Positions 1-11,636 of a stretch of DNA of 64,000 bases are shown here, piece after piece (position 1 is the stretch's first letter; every line of letters begins with the position of its first letter). Position numbers and translations under genes: made by a program. The DNA is from Schizochytrium sp. CCTCC M209059 (taxonomy: Eukaryota; Sar; Bigyra; Thraustochytrida; Thraustochytriidae). The stretch lies in contig KN805383.1 of the NCBI GenBank assembly GCA_000818945.1, forward strand, positions 62,001-126,000, in the 5' to 3' direction. The notes beneath the pieces were generated by a model. It searched no databases. It saw only the letters and a program-made list of their open reading frames with translations, and was not told the origin of the DNA.

Positions 1-1
1 C

Positions 2-736
2 TTTCGCCACGAGGAAGGCGAAAGTGGCACGATCGTGGTTAAGAACCCGGACTGTGTGGCAATGTCCGAAGCTGCGCAAAAACACCAGCTCGAGATCCGC
101 ATCCGCAAATCCGAGACCCGCGATGCAGTTCTCCCGAACGAGGTCTTTGCAGGCTTTTTGTCAAAGTTCGTACAACAGGCAATTCTGTTGAACAAGCGGA
201 GTATGCTCACCGAAGACATCGATCCGGAATTGGAAATCTTTGTGCACGCGAGCCTGCCTGCAGAGTCCCCACTCAAGGACACCCTTATCTACGCGACGCC
301 CTATGTGCGCACGGTCCTGGTGAATGTGTTGACGGAGATTTCTGCCGGGGACTGGCAGAGCTCGGCGGACGATGCCTGGGGGCCGTACGCTGGCAAGATG
401 TCTCAGCCCTTTTTGCAGCGTCGCTTCCTTGCTTTCCATTTTGGCAATGTCTCAAAGGAGGTCGACGGCGAAAGCTGGCTCATGTTCCTTTCCTTTATCC
501 TCAAGGCCGCGGTGAACGATGACGAGCGCGCTCCGGTGCCGGATGTGGGCGCGAGCCCTTTCATGAGGTCTTTTGCGCGTTATTTTCAGCCCGAAGTGAG
601 GCGAGTCATGACAACAGCCCAGCTCAAGTTTGGCGAGTACAAGCGAAAACTTTGTGCCATGGGCCATGGTTCTTGCGAGCCAAGCGTGACTCATCCTTCA
701 TCAGAATCCAATGCTCGCACCCGCGCTGCTGCTTAG
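2..736 (+). CDS. 3' part of an unknown protein, cut by the window edge
   Basis: The frame is open from the first bases of the window to a TAG at 734-736, giving at least 244 residues. The first ATG in frame is internal (about 61), and the codons before it read on without a stop, so the true start lies outside the window. The sequence is a well-mixed globular composition (for example a hydrophobic stretch around LIYATPYVRTVLVNVL) with a polar, Ser/Ala-rich tail. I do not recognise a domain, signal peptide or membrane segment. It is taken as real because composition is balanced and the frame is long, unlike the low-complexity shadow frames nearby. Confidence 0.6.
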   Translation, partial: FRHEEGESGTIVVKNPDCVAMSEAAQKHQLEIRIRKSETRDAVLPNEVFAGFLSKFVQQAILLNKRSMLTEDIDPELEIFVHASLPAESPLKDTLIYATPYVRTVLVNVLTEISAGDWQSSADDAWGPYAGKMSQPFLQRRFLAFHFGNVSKEVDGESWLMFLSFILKAAVNDDERAPVPDVGASPFMRSFARYFQPEVRRVMTTAQLKFGEYKRKLCAMGHGSCEPSVTHPSSESNARTRAAA

Positions 737-1678
737 ACTTGTCGTCTTCACTATCTGAATCGCATGTATTTTTCCTTCTTTATCATTGATGAGAACCTGG
801 ACTTTTTTGGATGACGGACCGAGTCTGCACGTTCCACAACAGCCACCTTTGCTATCATGCTAATAATTGAAATCAAATTTCCCCCCAAAAGAAAATCGAA
901 TTGCCCTCAAAGCGGCTATATTCATGTTTTAAAGCTGCAGAAGCTTTTTGTCGCTTCGTCATTGCTATGCAAAGCAGATCATTCAGACACACCTTTCTAC
1001 TGACTTGTTCCAAAATTAAATCCAGCCAATCCGGAATAAGTTCGAGAGCCAAGACAAGCACCATGTTGAGATTATTATTGCAATTTTGACAAAAAAAAAA
1101 ACACGGACGAGGAAAAGTAATAATTTTGGACCAGGCTGCGAATCTCTATCGAGCCAAGGCAAGGCAAGAACGCTGCCGCCATTCATCTCCAAAGACCACG
1201 GACAAGAAACAAACATGGTCCTAGACCCCGAGCAACGTCACAAATACTCGAGAGCCATTGCGGATCCCGAAGGCAGATGCGAGCGCGGGGACTCCGTTTC
1301 GCAAAAAGGCAAAACGTACAAGGCAAGAAACAACAGCTTTGCGTCGCCTTCGACGGACGTTATAGCCTACATAATATATATTCTAGAAGCAAGGCAAGGA
1401 CCCTGCCGCGGTGATAAAGACGACAGACGTGAAAAAATGAATCTGGACTGGCCTACGGGCCCTGAGCAAAGTCACAAACATTCGAGCTTTATCGTCATTG
1501 GGCGCCTATCAATTCAAGCGCGTCATCCAAAATTGGTGGTTTTTGCGACCTCTCCTATTCCTCTTATCGCATCAAAAGCGCATCCACAACGCAAACGTGC
1601 TGTAAAGGTTGGAGAACTCGACGCAGAAGCGGAGCGGAGCCCCTGCCCCGGAGCAAAGAATACCCTTCGCATCATACC

Positions 1679-1713
<35 letters not shown>

Positions 1714-1946
1714 GTGCGTGCGCGAGCGGGATGGAGAACGAAAAAAGGGAAGAGAACAAACAGAGAAACAGCCTGAGGCCAGCTCGCCAATAAGCCTGAA
1801 ATAGAAGACGCGGAATAAGTGAGTAAGAGCCCGAATCGGATCGACTCGACTCGACTCGACTTGACCCATTTGGCCTCTTGCCCTTCGTCGTGGTTTGCTC
1901 GATCCCCAAAAGAAGCGCACGATCATGTCATGGCACCGTGTTCCTT
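737..1946. other. Intergenic region with GA microsatellite and an imperfect internal duplication
   Basis: This is the space between two convergent genes. It holds a pure GA repeat at about 1681-1712 and two related blocks (about 1155-1260 and 1390-1500) that share phrases such as GAGCAA-GTCACAAA and TCGAGA/TCGAGC. Frames across it begin at non-ATG codons and have no recognisable protein content. No gene supported. Confidence 0.5.
1681..1712. repeat. GA dinucleotide microsatellite
   Basis: About 16 uninterrupted GA units between two convergent genes. Confidence 0.95.
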
Positions 1947-3199
1947 TCAAGCCTTGGCAAAGGGCTCCGCGCTAGCCCCGCCCAAGTTCAGATTGGCCAT
2001 AATGGCCTCTTCGTAGATGGACATTTCCGTGGCTATCCTGAAGCGCGGCCAGGGCATGGAGGGCGAAATGAGCGCTCGCGAGAGTGAGCCAAAGTACATT
2101 TCAACGAGCGTGAGCACACGAGGAATGGGTTTAAAGGTATCCTCCGATTTGACAAGCAGACGAAAAGCCGCACGGCCCAAGACCACCGTGGCTCGTCTAT
2201 CGCGCTGCGTGGCAACATTGAAAGGCTCGGCGGTCCATTCGAGGTCCATGGGGACTGCGGCGAGCTCGAAAGCCCCAAGCTGCAAAGATACAACGGCATG
2301 ACGGAAGCTGCGCGAGGTGCGCACCACATCCCAGACGCTGGACTTGAAAAAGCAGAATGTGGAGCCCTCGCGAATTTTTTTGAACTCGCGAAACGCTTCT
2401 GGCCAGCCCGTGCTGGAACTCTGGGCGTCGGTATCGGCGGCCCAGTCAACCTCACAAAGTCTGCAGATCTCACACAGCGCAAGCCGATCAGAATCATTGC
2501 ACTCGATGTTCATGCCGGCGATGGACTCCTCCTCTGTTTCGTCACTGTTACTGTTTGTCGTGTTGGTGGTTTTGCCATAGGCGGATGCGTTGGAGCTCGA
2601 GCCAGTCTTGCGGTCCGAGCTCTTTTGCGAACCCCCGCTGCTGCCGGTGCTACCGGCGCTCGAGGAGCCGGAGAAAGCCTCTGCATTCTGCGAGCCCTCT
2701 CCCGACGAGCCCCTGGACCTGCTGTTGCTGGTAGAGGTTTCGTTGCTGTTTGCGTTGGCGGTGGCGCCTGCGGTCCGCTGAGCCGGCGCAGACTGCGCGG
2801 TCGATGCAAGGGCCTCTGCGGAATGATCTGCCGAAGCGCTCGGCGATGACTTGGCGGAGGATGAAGACGATGTGCCTGAGGACTTTGAGGACCCTCGATC
2901 GCCGTCGGACCCGTTGTCGGACCCTCGACTTGCGTCGTCGGAGGCCTCGGACGAGGCGTTGAGCTCTGCGTCTGCCGCGACGCTGTCTTCGGTCTCCTTT
3001 GCGCTGTTTGACAAGGGTCGTGACCTTCGGCGGGCGTTTTCGCTATCGTTGGTCCACTCGACGGCGGGGATGGCGTTGCTGGCGGATTTGAGGAGCGCTA
3101 GTGCTCGTGCAGTCAGTGGCGTAATATTTTGTGGGTTTTGATGGTTCTTGCGAAAGTCGGTAAAATGCGAAAAAGGTCTCCCGTTGTTCATGGTAATAA

Positions 3200-3230
<31 letters not shown>

Positions 3231-3575
3231 GGGTGCGGTGGACTCGTTCGATTGATGCGAGGCTCTTCGGGTCGTTTCCACGCACGGTCTCGTGTGTGTT
3301 TGAATGGCGGATGATCTCCTCGCTTGCGAATTATTCTGTGTCACTCCTCCTGTGGCGAAAGGTGCTGTCCACTCATCTGGGCGAGACGACGCGGAAGAGG
3401 ATGCTGTTTCGTGGGCCGTCCTCACACGTTTCGCGCTTGGCTCCTCCACGGCGCCGCTGCTATTGCTGCTGCTTCCGATATGGTTTCTCTCGTTTGCTTT
3501 CGCGCTCGCGCTCGCGGCTAATTGCGGCTGCGGCTGCATGCTGCCGCTGCGCTGCCGTGTTTTGTCGTGCGTCAT
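1947..3575 (-). CDS. Ser/Asn/Thr-rich protein with a cysteine motif, unknown
   Basis: The minus-strand frame ends at TGA (1947-1949). The longest frame begins at a TTG, so I place the start at the first in-frame ATG (3575), giving 542 residues. The N-terminal two thirds is low-complexity (Ser, Asn, Thr, Gln, poly-Asn near residue 140), typical of disorder. The last ~170 residues are ordered in composition and begin with a compact motif, ALCEICRLCEVDW (C-x2-C-x2-C), followed by a region rich in aromatic and aliphatic residues. A regulatory or scaffold protein is possible, but I recognise no family. Gene reality is supported by the ordered C-terminus; the exact start is uncertain. Confidence 0.6.
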
Positions 3576-5304
3576 TCTGGCGCTCGTCGTCGCCGTCGCC
3601 GTCGCCGTCCTCGTCCCCGTCGTCAAGACCCTGGGTTTTCGTCTAGGCAGAGGCTACGGGGTCGTAGACGCGCGGGCCGGATGAATAAAATGAAATGAAA
3701 CAAGTCAGACTTAGAGGCAGAGACAGAGACAGACAAGAGAGAGGCGGGTGAAGCACGCTCCGCCGCTCTGTGACCTTGTTGTTGCCGGTCCTGGCGTCGC
3801 CGCGGCCGCCGCTGCTGCTGCAGAGGCTGGCTGCTACTCCGCGGGCCGCGCGGTGTCGGCCTAGGCTGTCTGTCTGACTGTCGCTCGTCGGTCGCGAACC
3901 CAAATCGCGTGGGGGAAACACGCCGACCGACCTGGCGTCTGTCTGTCTGTCTGCCGGCGGCTCGCGGGCGGCCGCCGCCGACGCGGGGCCTGGCCTGGCC
4001 CGCGGCGGGCGGGCGCGCGCGTGCGTGCGCGCGTGCGTGCGTATGCGGGCGGGCGGGCGGGCGGGCGGGCGCGGACGTGCGAGCTGGCGTCGGGGCCGTC
4101 GCAGTTGCCTGTTTGCTGGCTGCCGCCTCCTTCATCCTTCATCCTTCTTTCTTTCTGTCTATTTCTGTCCTTGCTTCTTTCTTTCTTGCTTCTCCCCCTC
4201 TCATCGGCTTAGCCGTGTGCTTCTCCTGCCCTTTCTGCGCGCTCCTCACATTCTGGCCGCTGCTCCCCGCATTCAGGCGCTTTCTTCTCCCGCAGTCCTC
4301 TCTCATTGCTTTTGGACGGGACGCCCTCCCTGGCTGCGGACATAACCTCGCGTCCTTTCCCGCAGTCGCCACCTCCAGCGTGCGCGTTCTCGCGGAGCAG
4401 GAGCAGTGTGCCCAGAGGGCAAGTGTGGCTTACGGCGCGTTTCGTGCGCGCCTTCGCCTGCCTATTTCATATACTGCCAGCGAAGCCGTCGCCGCGAGCT
4501 GCGGGACCGGGCTCGTTGAAAGCTGAGAGAGGAGGCGGAGGATAGGATTTTGAGGTCAGGTCAGTCCTTTGAAAGGGCCCACAGCTGGCTACAAGACGCA
4601 GAAACTCAAAGAATTTAAGTGAGTGAAAAGCGTCTATACCTTTTAGCTGCGGACGAAAGTATGTGAGGGCGTCGGTGCCGGGCGCGGCTGTGAGGAGCAG
4701 CTTCGTCGGGGTCCGGGCGCCCCGAGGGCGATCTGCGAGGCGGAATTGTTGGCAAAGCAAAGCTAACTCCAGCGAAATGCGCCCGCAAGCCGCTTCCGCC
4801 CCCGCAGTCCCCTGCTCTTTCGAGCAACTTTCGAGCGCCTTTCGACCGTCTTTCGAGCGCCTTCTGCCCCGTTCTGCGCCTTCGCCCCGTCTGCCCCGAG
4901 CCTCCCCCCAAGCCCGCCTGCTCCCGCGCCGACGCGGACCCGCGCCGCGCCCTCGCAGCGCGGCGCGGCCTCGGCGTCGCGGTCGCGCCTGCTTCCCTCG
5001 CTCCCGCTCCCTCCCTCTTTCCCTCCCCCCGCCTCCCTCTCTGCTCCGGCCGTGCCAGTCACGGCGCTTTCCGCCCCAGAGCTGCAGGCAGGCAGGCGGC
5101 AGCCGTGGCAGGCAGGCAGGCGAGGCACGTCGCGTCGCGTCGCCGCCTCCGATCGCTCGATCGATCGGTTGGGCGGTCGACGGTCGATCGATCAACCGGC
5201 CGGTGAGGCTGGCGCGCAGCCAGCACACTGAGAAGCAAGCAAGCGCACAAACAAGCGCAACGAGGGAGAGAGGGAGGGAGAAAGGGTTGGAGACTAAACA
5301 AACG

Positions 5305-5335
<31 letters not shown>

Positions 5336-7565
5336 CGTCCGTACAGACAGGCAGACAGACAAACGTCAGCCCTACCAGCCTTCGAAGAGCATCGCGAAGC
5401 CATGCGAAGCGTGCTGTCGCCGCGTTGGGCGGGAAACGCATCCAGCTAGCTCGCGAGCTTGGCTGGCTAGCTCCGGCCCGCCGAAGGGCCCCTCAGCGCC
5501 CCCAGCTGCCTCCCTCCTGCTGGGCCGTGCGGCCTGTGCCAGCCAGCGCGCCCGCCCTGCGCCACAGCACGCCTCGCCTCGCCCCGCCTCGCCCCGCCTC
5601 GCCCCGCTGGCCGGCACCGCGCGTCCGAAACAGGCCGAGGCCCGCAGAGCCGAGGGAGGCGACAGAACCCTCGCACCAACGAGGCCACACCCTCCCGCCG
5701 CCTAGTAGCCTACGCCCGGGCCCAGGGCAGCTTTCCGCCCCTGCCCCTACAAGCAAGCAAGCCGCCGTGCGCTGCATGCGCAGAGGCGAAATCTGCGCAC
5801 CGCTGCGGTGCGCGTTGCTGCTACCGCAGCCTGCGGTGCAGCTCCGCCTCGCCCTCCCGCAGCTGTGCAGCTAGCCGGCCACAGCCACAGCCCGCGGCGA
5901 CTCGCGCCCACTGGTCATTGGAGCTTGGTTGGCCTGGCGGCTCATCGCTCGCGCGCTCCATCCATCGATCCATGGATCGACGGATCATCGGATCGATCCA
6001 TCGCGCGCTCGCTCGGCCGCCGTCGCTTGCCCGCCCCACTGCTCCCTCCGCTCCCTCTCTCAGCGCCCTCCTGCAGCGCCGGCCTCCGTTACCCACAGCG
6101 GGCCTCCGATTTCAGTGGAGACGCCACCGCCGCGTCCACGCAGCAAGCTCCGGCCCGCAGACGTATTCTCCTCAGTCGTAGTGTGGACCCTCAATTTGCC
6201 TGCCTGACTTGTTTGTGGGAATCGTCCAAATTCGCCGACGCCGACGCACTCTCCCTCTCCCTTTTTCCTTTCCCCCCACGCACGCTCGCCGCGCCGCGCG
6301 CGTACTCGACGCTACGGGACTCAACGCGACGCTGCACGGGGAAGCCGTCGATCACGCCCCTTTTCTCTGCAGCCAATTGCCATGGTTGCTGCTCCCTGCT
6401 CCTGCGTTTGCCCATCCCATCCATCCATCCATCTATTCATACCGACCGCCACAGCTCGCCTCCTCCTTCTCCACTGATGCTCGCAACAGTGGTGGCAGGG
6501 ATGCGTTGTTGGCAAGCAGCTTCAGCCACAACAGCCACCAAGAGTCAGCTGCCGGCCGCAGCAGTGCACCAGACCCCTCCCGAAATCCAAGCGGCCAGTC
6601 ATCCAGGCGGAAAAAAAGAAGCGGCGAACGACTGCGAGTCCTCCGAGTCCTCGCCGCCCATGCTTTCCTCCTCACTTTCACTCTCCGTCTCCCTCTCTCT
6701 CTCACTCTCTCCTCTCCCCTCTCTCTCCCTCTCTCCCTCCCTTCCTCACCCGTTCGTTATGCGATGCGCGCCGTCGTGGTGGCAGTGGTGAGGTCCAAAC
6801 GGAGCTCATCTCGAATCAACCGCGACCCTCTCGAAGCAGCCGCGCCCCCTCCACCCAGTGTGGGCCCTCTCGCGCCTCCCTCTCTCTCCCTCTCCGCTCC
6901 GTTCTCCGCCTCCGTGCCCGACCTGCGCGCGTCTCTCTCTCGCGCCGAGGGCTCTGCTGCCTGTAGCCGCAGCTGCAGCCAGCTGCACGTCCTGTATACC
7001 TCCCTCCCTACCTGGCCGGAGCGGCGGTTTCGGGGCGACGAGCACGGGATCAGATCCGTGCCAGGGCCGCCGCAAGCTACCAATGGCTACAAGCACAAAG
7101 AAATACAAGCGCAGAATCCTTCAGACGCGACGCAGGTGGTAGGTAGTACGTAGAGCGTAGAGTGCGCTATATTCAAGGTAACTTCGCATCGGTGGTGGCT
7201 CTCTCGTGCTATGTAGTATTGGCCTGGGGAGGGCCAGAAGAGAAGGCGAGAGAGTGAGGTCACGTCCCTCGCTTCTCTCTCGTCTCTCTCTTTCTTGCTA
7301 GCAGCCGTGCGTTGCGTGCGTTCAAGTTGCGTTGCGTGCTGTGCTGTGCTGTGCTGTGCTGTGCTGGAGTTGTACTCACTCGCTCCCTTAATCGCTCATC
7401 ACTCGGTCAACCAACAAAGAATATAGTTGTAGCAGTAGTAGTAGTATCAAAATGCCCGCCCAGCAGCGTGAATCAGTCAGGCCCGGCCAGGCCAGGATAT
7501 AGAAGACACAAGAGAAGGGGACGTCCGTGGGTCAAGCAAGGTGTCAGCGATGCTCTCAGCAGCTC
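3576..7565. other. Four-kilobase low-complexity intergenic region
   Basis: This stretch lies upstream of one minus-strand gene and downstream of another. It is rich in GC-skewed and pyrimidine-rich runs: C/G-rich blocks at 3950-4080, a GCAA array at 5305-5335, GATCGATC-like runs near 5150-5200 and 5960-6010, CT-rich tracts at 6675-6750 and a TGCTG array at 7336-7365. Long frames exist on both strands (for example 4663-5874 plus and 4467-5441 minus), but their translations are dominated by Arg, Pro, Ala and Ser simple repeats and mirror one another. I see no supported gene. Confidence 0.5.
5305..5335. repeat. CAAG tetranucleotide microsatellite
   Basis: About eight tandem CAAG units inside the low-complexity intergenic region. 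Confidence 0.9.
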
Positions 7566-10500
7566 TCAGCTCGAGAGCGGCGAACCCGGCGACGCAGGCG
7601 ACGCCGGAGACGCCGCGGCGTGCAGAATCTCCAGCTCGGCGAACCACGACGTCAGGTGCGATTCCACGAAACGCTGCCGCGCTTGCTGCTGCGCCTGCAC
7701 GGGCGTCAGACTCGGGTTCGAGGCCATGAGCTGCTCCGAATCCTCGTTCAGACGCGCCTGCCCCTGCGGCGTCATAAGCCACTGCTGCGCCACCAGCTTG
7801 CCTTCCAGCTTGATCACCTCCACGATCTCCACGCGTTGCAGCGGCGGCAAACTCAGATAGAGATCCTTGAGCTCTGGATCGTACAGGCTGTTCCGCCGAG
7901 GCCGCTTCTTCTTCTTCTTTTCCTCGCTCGACGGGCCGTTGACGCTCTCCTCCTCCGGCTTGGACGACTCGTCCTTCGACTCGGACTCCATCAGCAGCAG
8001 ACTGCTCTCTTTCGGCGATGCTGGCGCAGACAACGACAACGCAGGCACCGCCGGCGTCGAGGGCCGCTGCGAGTCCGACATCCCACTCAGACTTGTCCCA
8101 TGCACATCCGTTGACGCCGACGTCAAAGATCCCATCTTCGACACTGGCGTCCCTGGCGCAGAAGTCCCCGTCACTGGCGCGGCGCGTGAGCTCTCCTTCG
8201 TCGGGGTCAGCTGGCCCGTGCGTTTTGGGACAAGCACGGGAGCCGGCGGCTGCGCGGGCTGCGCGGGCTGCGCGGGCTGCACTGCCTGCAACCCCCCAGC
8301 GGGCCCCGAGTTCGGCGACAAGGGCAAGAGCTCATGCGCCACATTCCCGCCCTCCGTATCGCTCCCGCTGCTCATCCCGTCCGAGTCCCCGCGCGTCAGG
8401 CCCTGACCTTTGCGGCCCTCGCTTCCGACAGCGGCGGCGCCTCCTGCTGCTGCTCCTGCTGCTTTTAGACCACCACCGCCAACGTCTCGCAGTGGCGAAA
8501 CCACCTTGGTAGACCTGCGCCCATGCGCCACACCTCGTGTGTCCTCCTCGTTTGAAAGAAGTGACGACGCCGAGGACGACGACGAAGACGAAGACGAACT
8601 CGAAGATGCAGACGCTGGCGAGATCAGCGCATCGGCACCCACACCAACTGCTGACGCCACGCCAAGGCCACTCACACGCTGAGCAGGATCGGCAATCACG
8701 AGAGGCTCGTCTTCCGTAGACGCGTGAGGGCTCACCGGGCCGTCCGACGTCAAACAGCGCCGAATAAAACTCTTGGCACCGACCACAGATGTGCCCGCAA
8801 CGTCCCGGTCATATACCTTCGCCACGTGTTTGAGCTCGAGCAAACGCTGCGGGACCCCCGACGACCAGAATGGCTCCGAGCGCGACACGCATAAATCGCC
8901 AGCAATGTGAAAGATGCCGCGCCGCGTTGCGGGAATTTTCGCGTCCAAATCGATGCCATGTGCCAGCAAGATGTTCAAGGCGTCCAACGCCCCGTGCGTT
9001 ACAGCGAGCATTGCCGCAGTCTCGCCAGTCTCCGTGCGCAAGTCCAAGTGGCCCGCAACTTTGCAGTGCGCGGCCAGGGCCTCCACCACGAGCCCAAGGT
9101 TCCGTGCCGCCATGTGGTGCACAGGACAACGTCCCGAGCGATCCCAAATACCGGGATACGCGCCATGGCGCAACAAAAGCCCGCACAGCTCCGCCGTGCG
9201 CGCTTCATCCTGCGGGGCCGCTTGCAAGGCAAGATGCAGCGTCGAGAGACTCGCCTTGCTCACGACATCAACGTCGGCACCATAATCCAGCAGCAACTGG
9301 ACAAGCGCCGGCTCGCCGCGAAGCACGGCCAGCGCCAACCCAGAGTTTCCATCCTTGTCACACATGTCCGCCAACGCAGACTGACGCTCCAGCAAGAGTG
9401 CCACCGCTTCCCGCTGGCCACCGACCACGGCGCTGTGCAGACTTGTGTACTCGAGCGAACCAGATCGTAGCGCTGCGTCTGCGCCGCGGTCCAAGAGTCC
9501 ACGCATCAGCAGCAGCACCATACGTTCGCAGCGTGCCGACACCGGTCCCAGCAATGCTAAACGGTCTATGCACAAGTGCAAAGCCGTGTGACCTTTACGA
9601 TTCTGCACATTCACCGAAGCACCTGCATCAACAAGGGCGCATGCGAGCAAGAACAAGCCGCGCTCTAGGGCCACATGCAATGACGTGTCACCCTCCTTTC
9701 GCGTGACCGCGTCCAAAACGACAGCATCCCCGCGCGATACACGAATCATCTGCAACGCTAAACGCAGCATCGAGCGCCGCAACGCCAGTACCACAGCAGG
9801 CACGCCGCGAGTATCCATTCCTCGCAATAACTCCTGGCCCCAGGGGCTGCCCTCGGCCGTCATGGCTTCCGCCAGCTCGCGCATCTCCATCTTTATGGCA
9901 ATATGAAGCGGTGAATCGCTTGCACAGTCGGGCGTCAAGTCCCAACTGCTCGAGCGAATCGCCGGACTTGCTCCCTGCCGCAAGAAGAACAGCGCAAGGT
10001 CTTGCTCGCCCAGCTTCAAAGCCAGGGCCAATACTGTATCGCCCTTGCGCTCATCGCGCAGATCAAGAACCTCCTTGCGTTGAACCTCCTGGCTTGCCAG
10101 ACGCTCCACCATCCACCGCGCAAGCGCAAAGCTGCGCGTCTTCACTGCAACGTGCAACGCAGTATTGCCCTCCGCATCGCGCTGCTCAATCTTGGCGCCC
10201 ATACCAATCGCTTTGCGCGCAAGCGCAAGGTGCCCTTGTTTGATAGCCACGTGCAGTACCGTGTCGTTCCACTTATCATGTCGAGTCACATCGCTGTTGC
10301 GCGCCAGCGCCAGACACAGGTTCTCAATCACTTCCCCAGGTTTTGCGCCATGCTTTTTAAGAGCCAACATGAGAGAGCAGTCACCCAGCGTATTGACAGC
10401 GCGGATTGTAGGCACATCAACTCGCGCAATAAGCCGTTGCACAGACTCCAGGTCGCCCTCGTATGCTAAATAGTGCAACAATGTCCACCCGTGCGGATCA

Positions 10501-11636
10501 TCGCTGCAAACATTCAGGTCCTTCTTCGTCTCGATGAGCATGTTCAAAAGGTCCACCGGACGAGCAATCCTGTCCATCATCAGAAACGACCAACGCAACA
10601 GGCAGCTCGGATCTGCTCCCCTCCGCAAAAGATACTTGGTCACCTCGACGTTGCCACTTTGCATAGCCAATGCCAACGGAGGGTATTGCCGTCCATCGGC
10701 CCACGCGCAATTTAGGTCTGCGCCCAAATCACAAAAATGAGCGATCCGTTCCTGACTCATGCCGTGCTGAACGGCGTGCAGGAGCACGTGCGACGCAATG
10801 ATCTTACACCACATCGGGCCTGAAACCGAGGTCTGTTCCCCGGCCTGCGAGCCCCAGGCGCCTCGGTCACCGCCGTCGCCACGCGCATAGCCTTGCGAGT
10901 ACGGATTTTGCGAATATGCGCCGCCCAGACCTCCGGCGCCGCGCACGCCATCCGAGGCATCCTCTTGTCCTCCCGAAGACGATGCGTCACTTGCAAATAC
11001 ATAGGTTCGTCCACCACGCGTCTCCACCAAAAAGCTTTCAGGCCGAAGGCGGACCTTGGGGCCAACGTCTGCCGGCCGTGCCAACGCCACCGTCACGATT
11101 TTGTCGAGCGGAATGTGGGTCTGCGACTGCCCGTTGGCCTGCTTGGCGTAGACGAGGCCGTTGGCGTCCACGCTCAAGTGTTGCTTTTTCCACATCTTGA
11201 TCCAGTTGCTCTTGAGCTTCCATACTTGTCCCGCCGTCGAGCGAAGGATCTTGTGTCGATTGCGAAGGCTCGCCTTGCTCGACGCCAGCGCCGAGGCCTC
11301 ATCGTCGGGGACCAAGAGCTCGACCTCCTTGACCGAGAGGTTCTGCGCCGCCGTCGGGCTCACGACGAGAGTTCCTCTCCTGCTCTTGCTATGGCCCACG
11401 CGGGCCACCTGCGAGAGGCGGCCCTCCTCGCACACGCGCGCGAGCACGTCCTTGCGCGCCGCGCCGCCGCCCTTCTCCTCGCTGGCGCTCACGAGCTCCT
11501 CGCCGGCGCCTGCGCTCGCCTGCAGCACCTCGCCGGCCGCACGCGCGGCATCTGCCTGCGACACGCGCGGGCCCGGCCCGAGGCTGCCCGCCACCTCCTC
11601 GCGCACCGCCTTCTGCAGCGCGCCCAGCATGCTCAT
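7566..11636 (-). CDS. Giant ankyrin-repeat protein with N-terminal PH-like domain
   Basis: 1356 residues, starting at ATG 11636 and ending at TGA 7566-7568. Residues ~133-290 look like a pleckstrin-homology domain: a basic beta strand (KLKSNWIKMWKKQHL), later strands (ESFLVETRGGRTYVFAS) and a closing helix with the usual Trp (MWCKIIASHVLLHAV), interrupted by a Gly/Ser-rich insert at ~218-272. Residues ~290-965 form a long array of ankyrin repeats (recurring GxTxLHxAxxxG and LLxxGAD patterns). A Ser-rich linker, a PAQ repeat near residue 1130 and a basic KKKKKRPRR patch follow, then a helical Gln-rich C-terminus. Such proteins usually act as membrane-associated or cytosolic scaffolds; no catalytic domain is visible. 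Family assignment of the repeats is secure; the role is not. Confidence 0.88.
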   Translation of the reverse strand: MSMLGALQKAVREEVAGSLGPGPRVSQADAARAAGEVLQASAGAGEELVSASEEKGGGAARKDVLARVCEEGRLSQVARVGHSKSRRGTLVVSPTAAQNLSVKEVELLVPDDEASALASSKASLRNRHKILRSTAGQVWKLKSNWIKMWKKQHLSVDANGLVYAKQANGQSQTHIPLDKIVTVALARPADVGPKVRLRPESFLVETRGGRTYVFASDASSSGGQEDASDGVRGAGGLGGAYSQNPYSQGYARGDGGDRGAWGSQAGEQTSVSGPMWCKIIASHVLLHAVQHGMSQERIAHFCDLGADLNCAWADGRQYPPLALAMQSGNVEVTKYLLRRGADPSCLLRWSFLMMDRIARPVDLLNMLIETKKDLNVCSDDPHGWTLLHYLAYEGDLESVQRLIARVDVPTIRAVNTLGDCSLMLALKKHGAKPGEVIENLCLALARNSDVTRHDKWNDTVLHVAIKQGHLALARKAIGMGAKIEQRDAEGNTALHVAVKTRSFALARWMVERLASQEVQRKEVLDLRDERKGDTVLALALKLGEQDLALFFLRQGASPAIRSSSWDLTPDCASDSPLHIAIKMEMRELAEAMTAEGSPWGQELLRGMDTRGVPAVVLALRRSMLRLALQMIRVSRGDAVVLDAVTRKEGDTSLHVALERGLFLLACALVDAGASVNVQNRKGHTALHLCIDRLALLGPVSARCERMVLLLMRGLLDRGADAALRSGSLEYTSLHSAVVGGQREAVALLLERQSALADMCDKDGNSGLALAVLRGEPALVQLLLDYGADVDVVSKASLSTLHLALQAAPQDEARTAELCGLLLRHGAYPGIWDRSGRCPVHHMAARNLGLVVEALAAHCKVAGHLDLRTETGETAAMLAVTHGALDALNILLAHGIDLDAKIPATRRGIFHIAGDLCVSRSEPFWSSGVPQRLLELKHVAKVYDRDVAGTSVVGAKSFIRRCLTSDGPVSPHASTEDEPLVIADPAQRVSGLGVASAVGVGADALISPASASSSSSSSSSSSSASSLLSNEEDTRGVAHGRRSTKVVSPLRDVGGGGLKAAGAAAGGAAAVGSEGRKGQGLTRGDSDGMSSGSDTEGGNVAHELLPLSPNSGPAGGLQAVQPAQPAQPAQPPAPVLVPKRTGQLTPTKESSRAAPVTGTSAPGTPVSKMGSLTSASTDVHGTSLSGMSDSQRPSTPAVPALSLSAPASPKESSLLLMESESKDESSKPEEESVNGPSSEEKKKKKRPRRNSLYDPELKDLYLSLPPLQRVEIVEVIKLEGKLVAQQWLMTPQGQARLNEDSEQLMASNPSLTPVQAQQQARQRFVESHLTSWFAELEILHAAASPASPASPGSPLSS

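Noticed and set aside
1086..1682. 198-residue ORF in the first intergenic region
   Set aside because: Starts at TTG, has no ordered composition and overlaps a diffuse DNA duplication.
3241..3300. Possible tRNA T-loop-like GTTCGATT
   Set aside because: Lies inside a coding frame and no acceptor or anticodon stems could be built around it.
4467..7153. Several 300-400 residue ORFs in the low-complexity region
   Set aside because: Arg/Pro/Ala/Ser-dominated, overlapping on both strands and made of simple repeats; no domain content.
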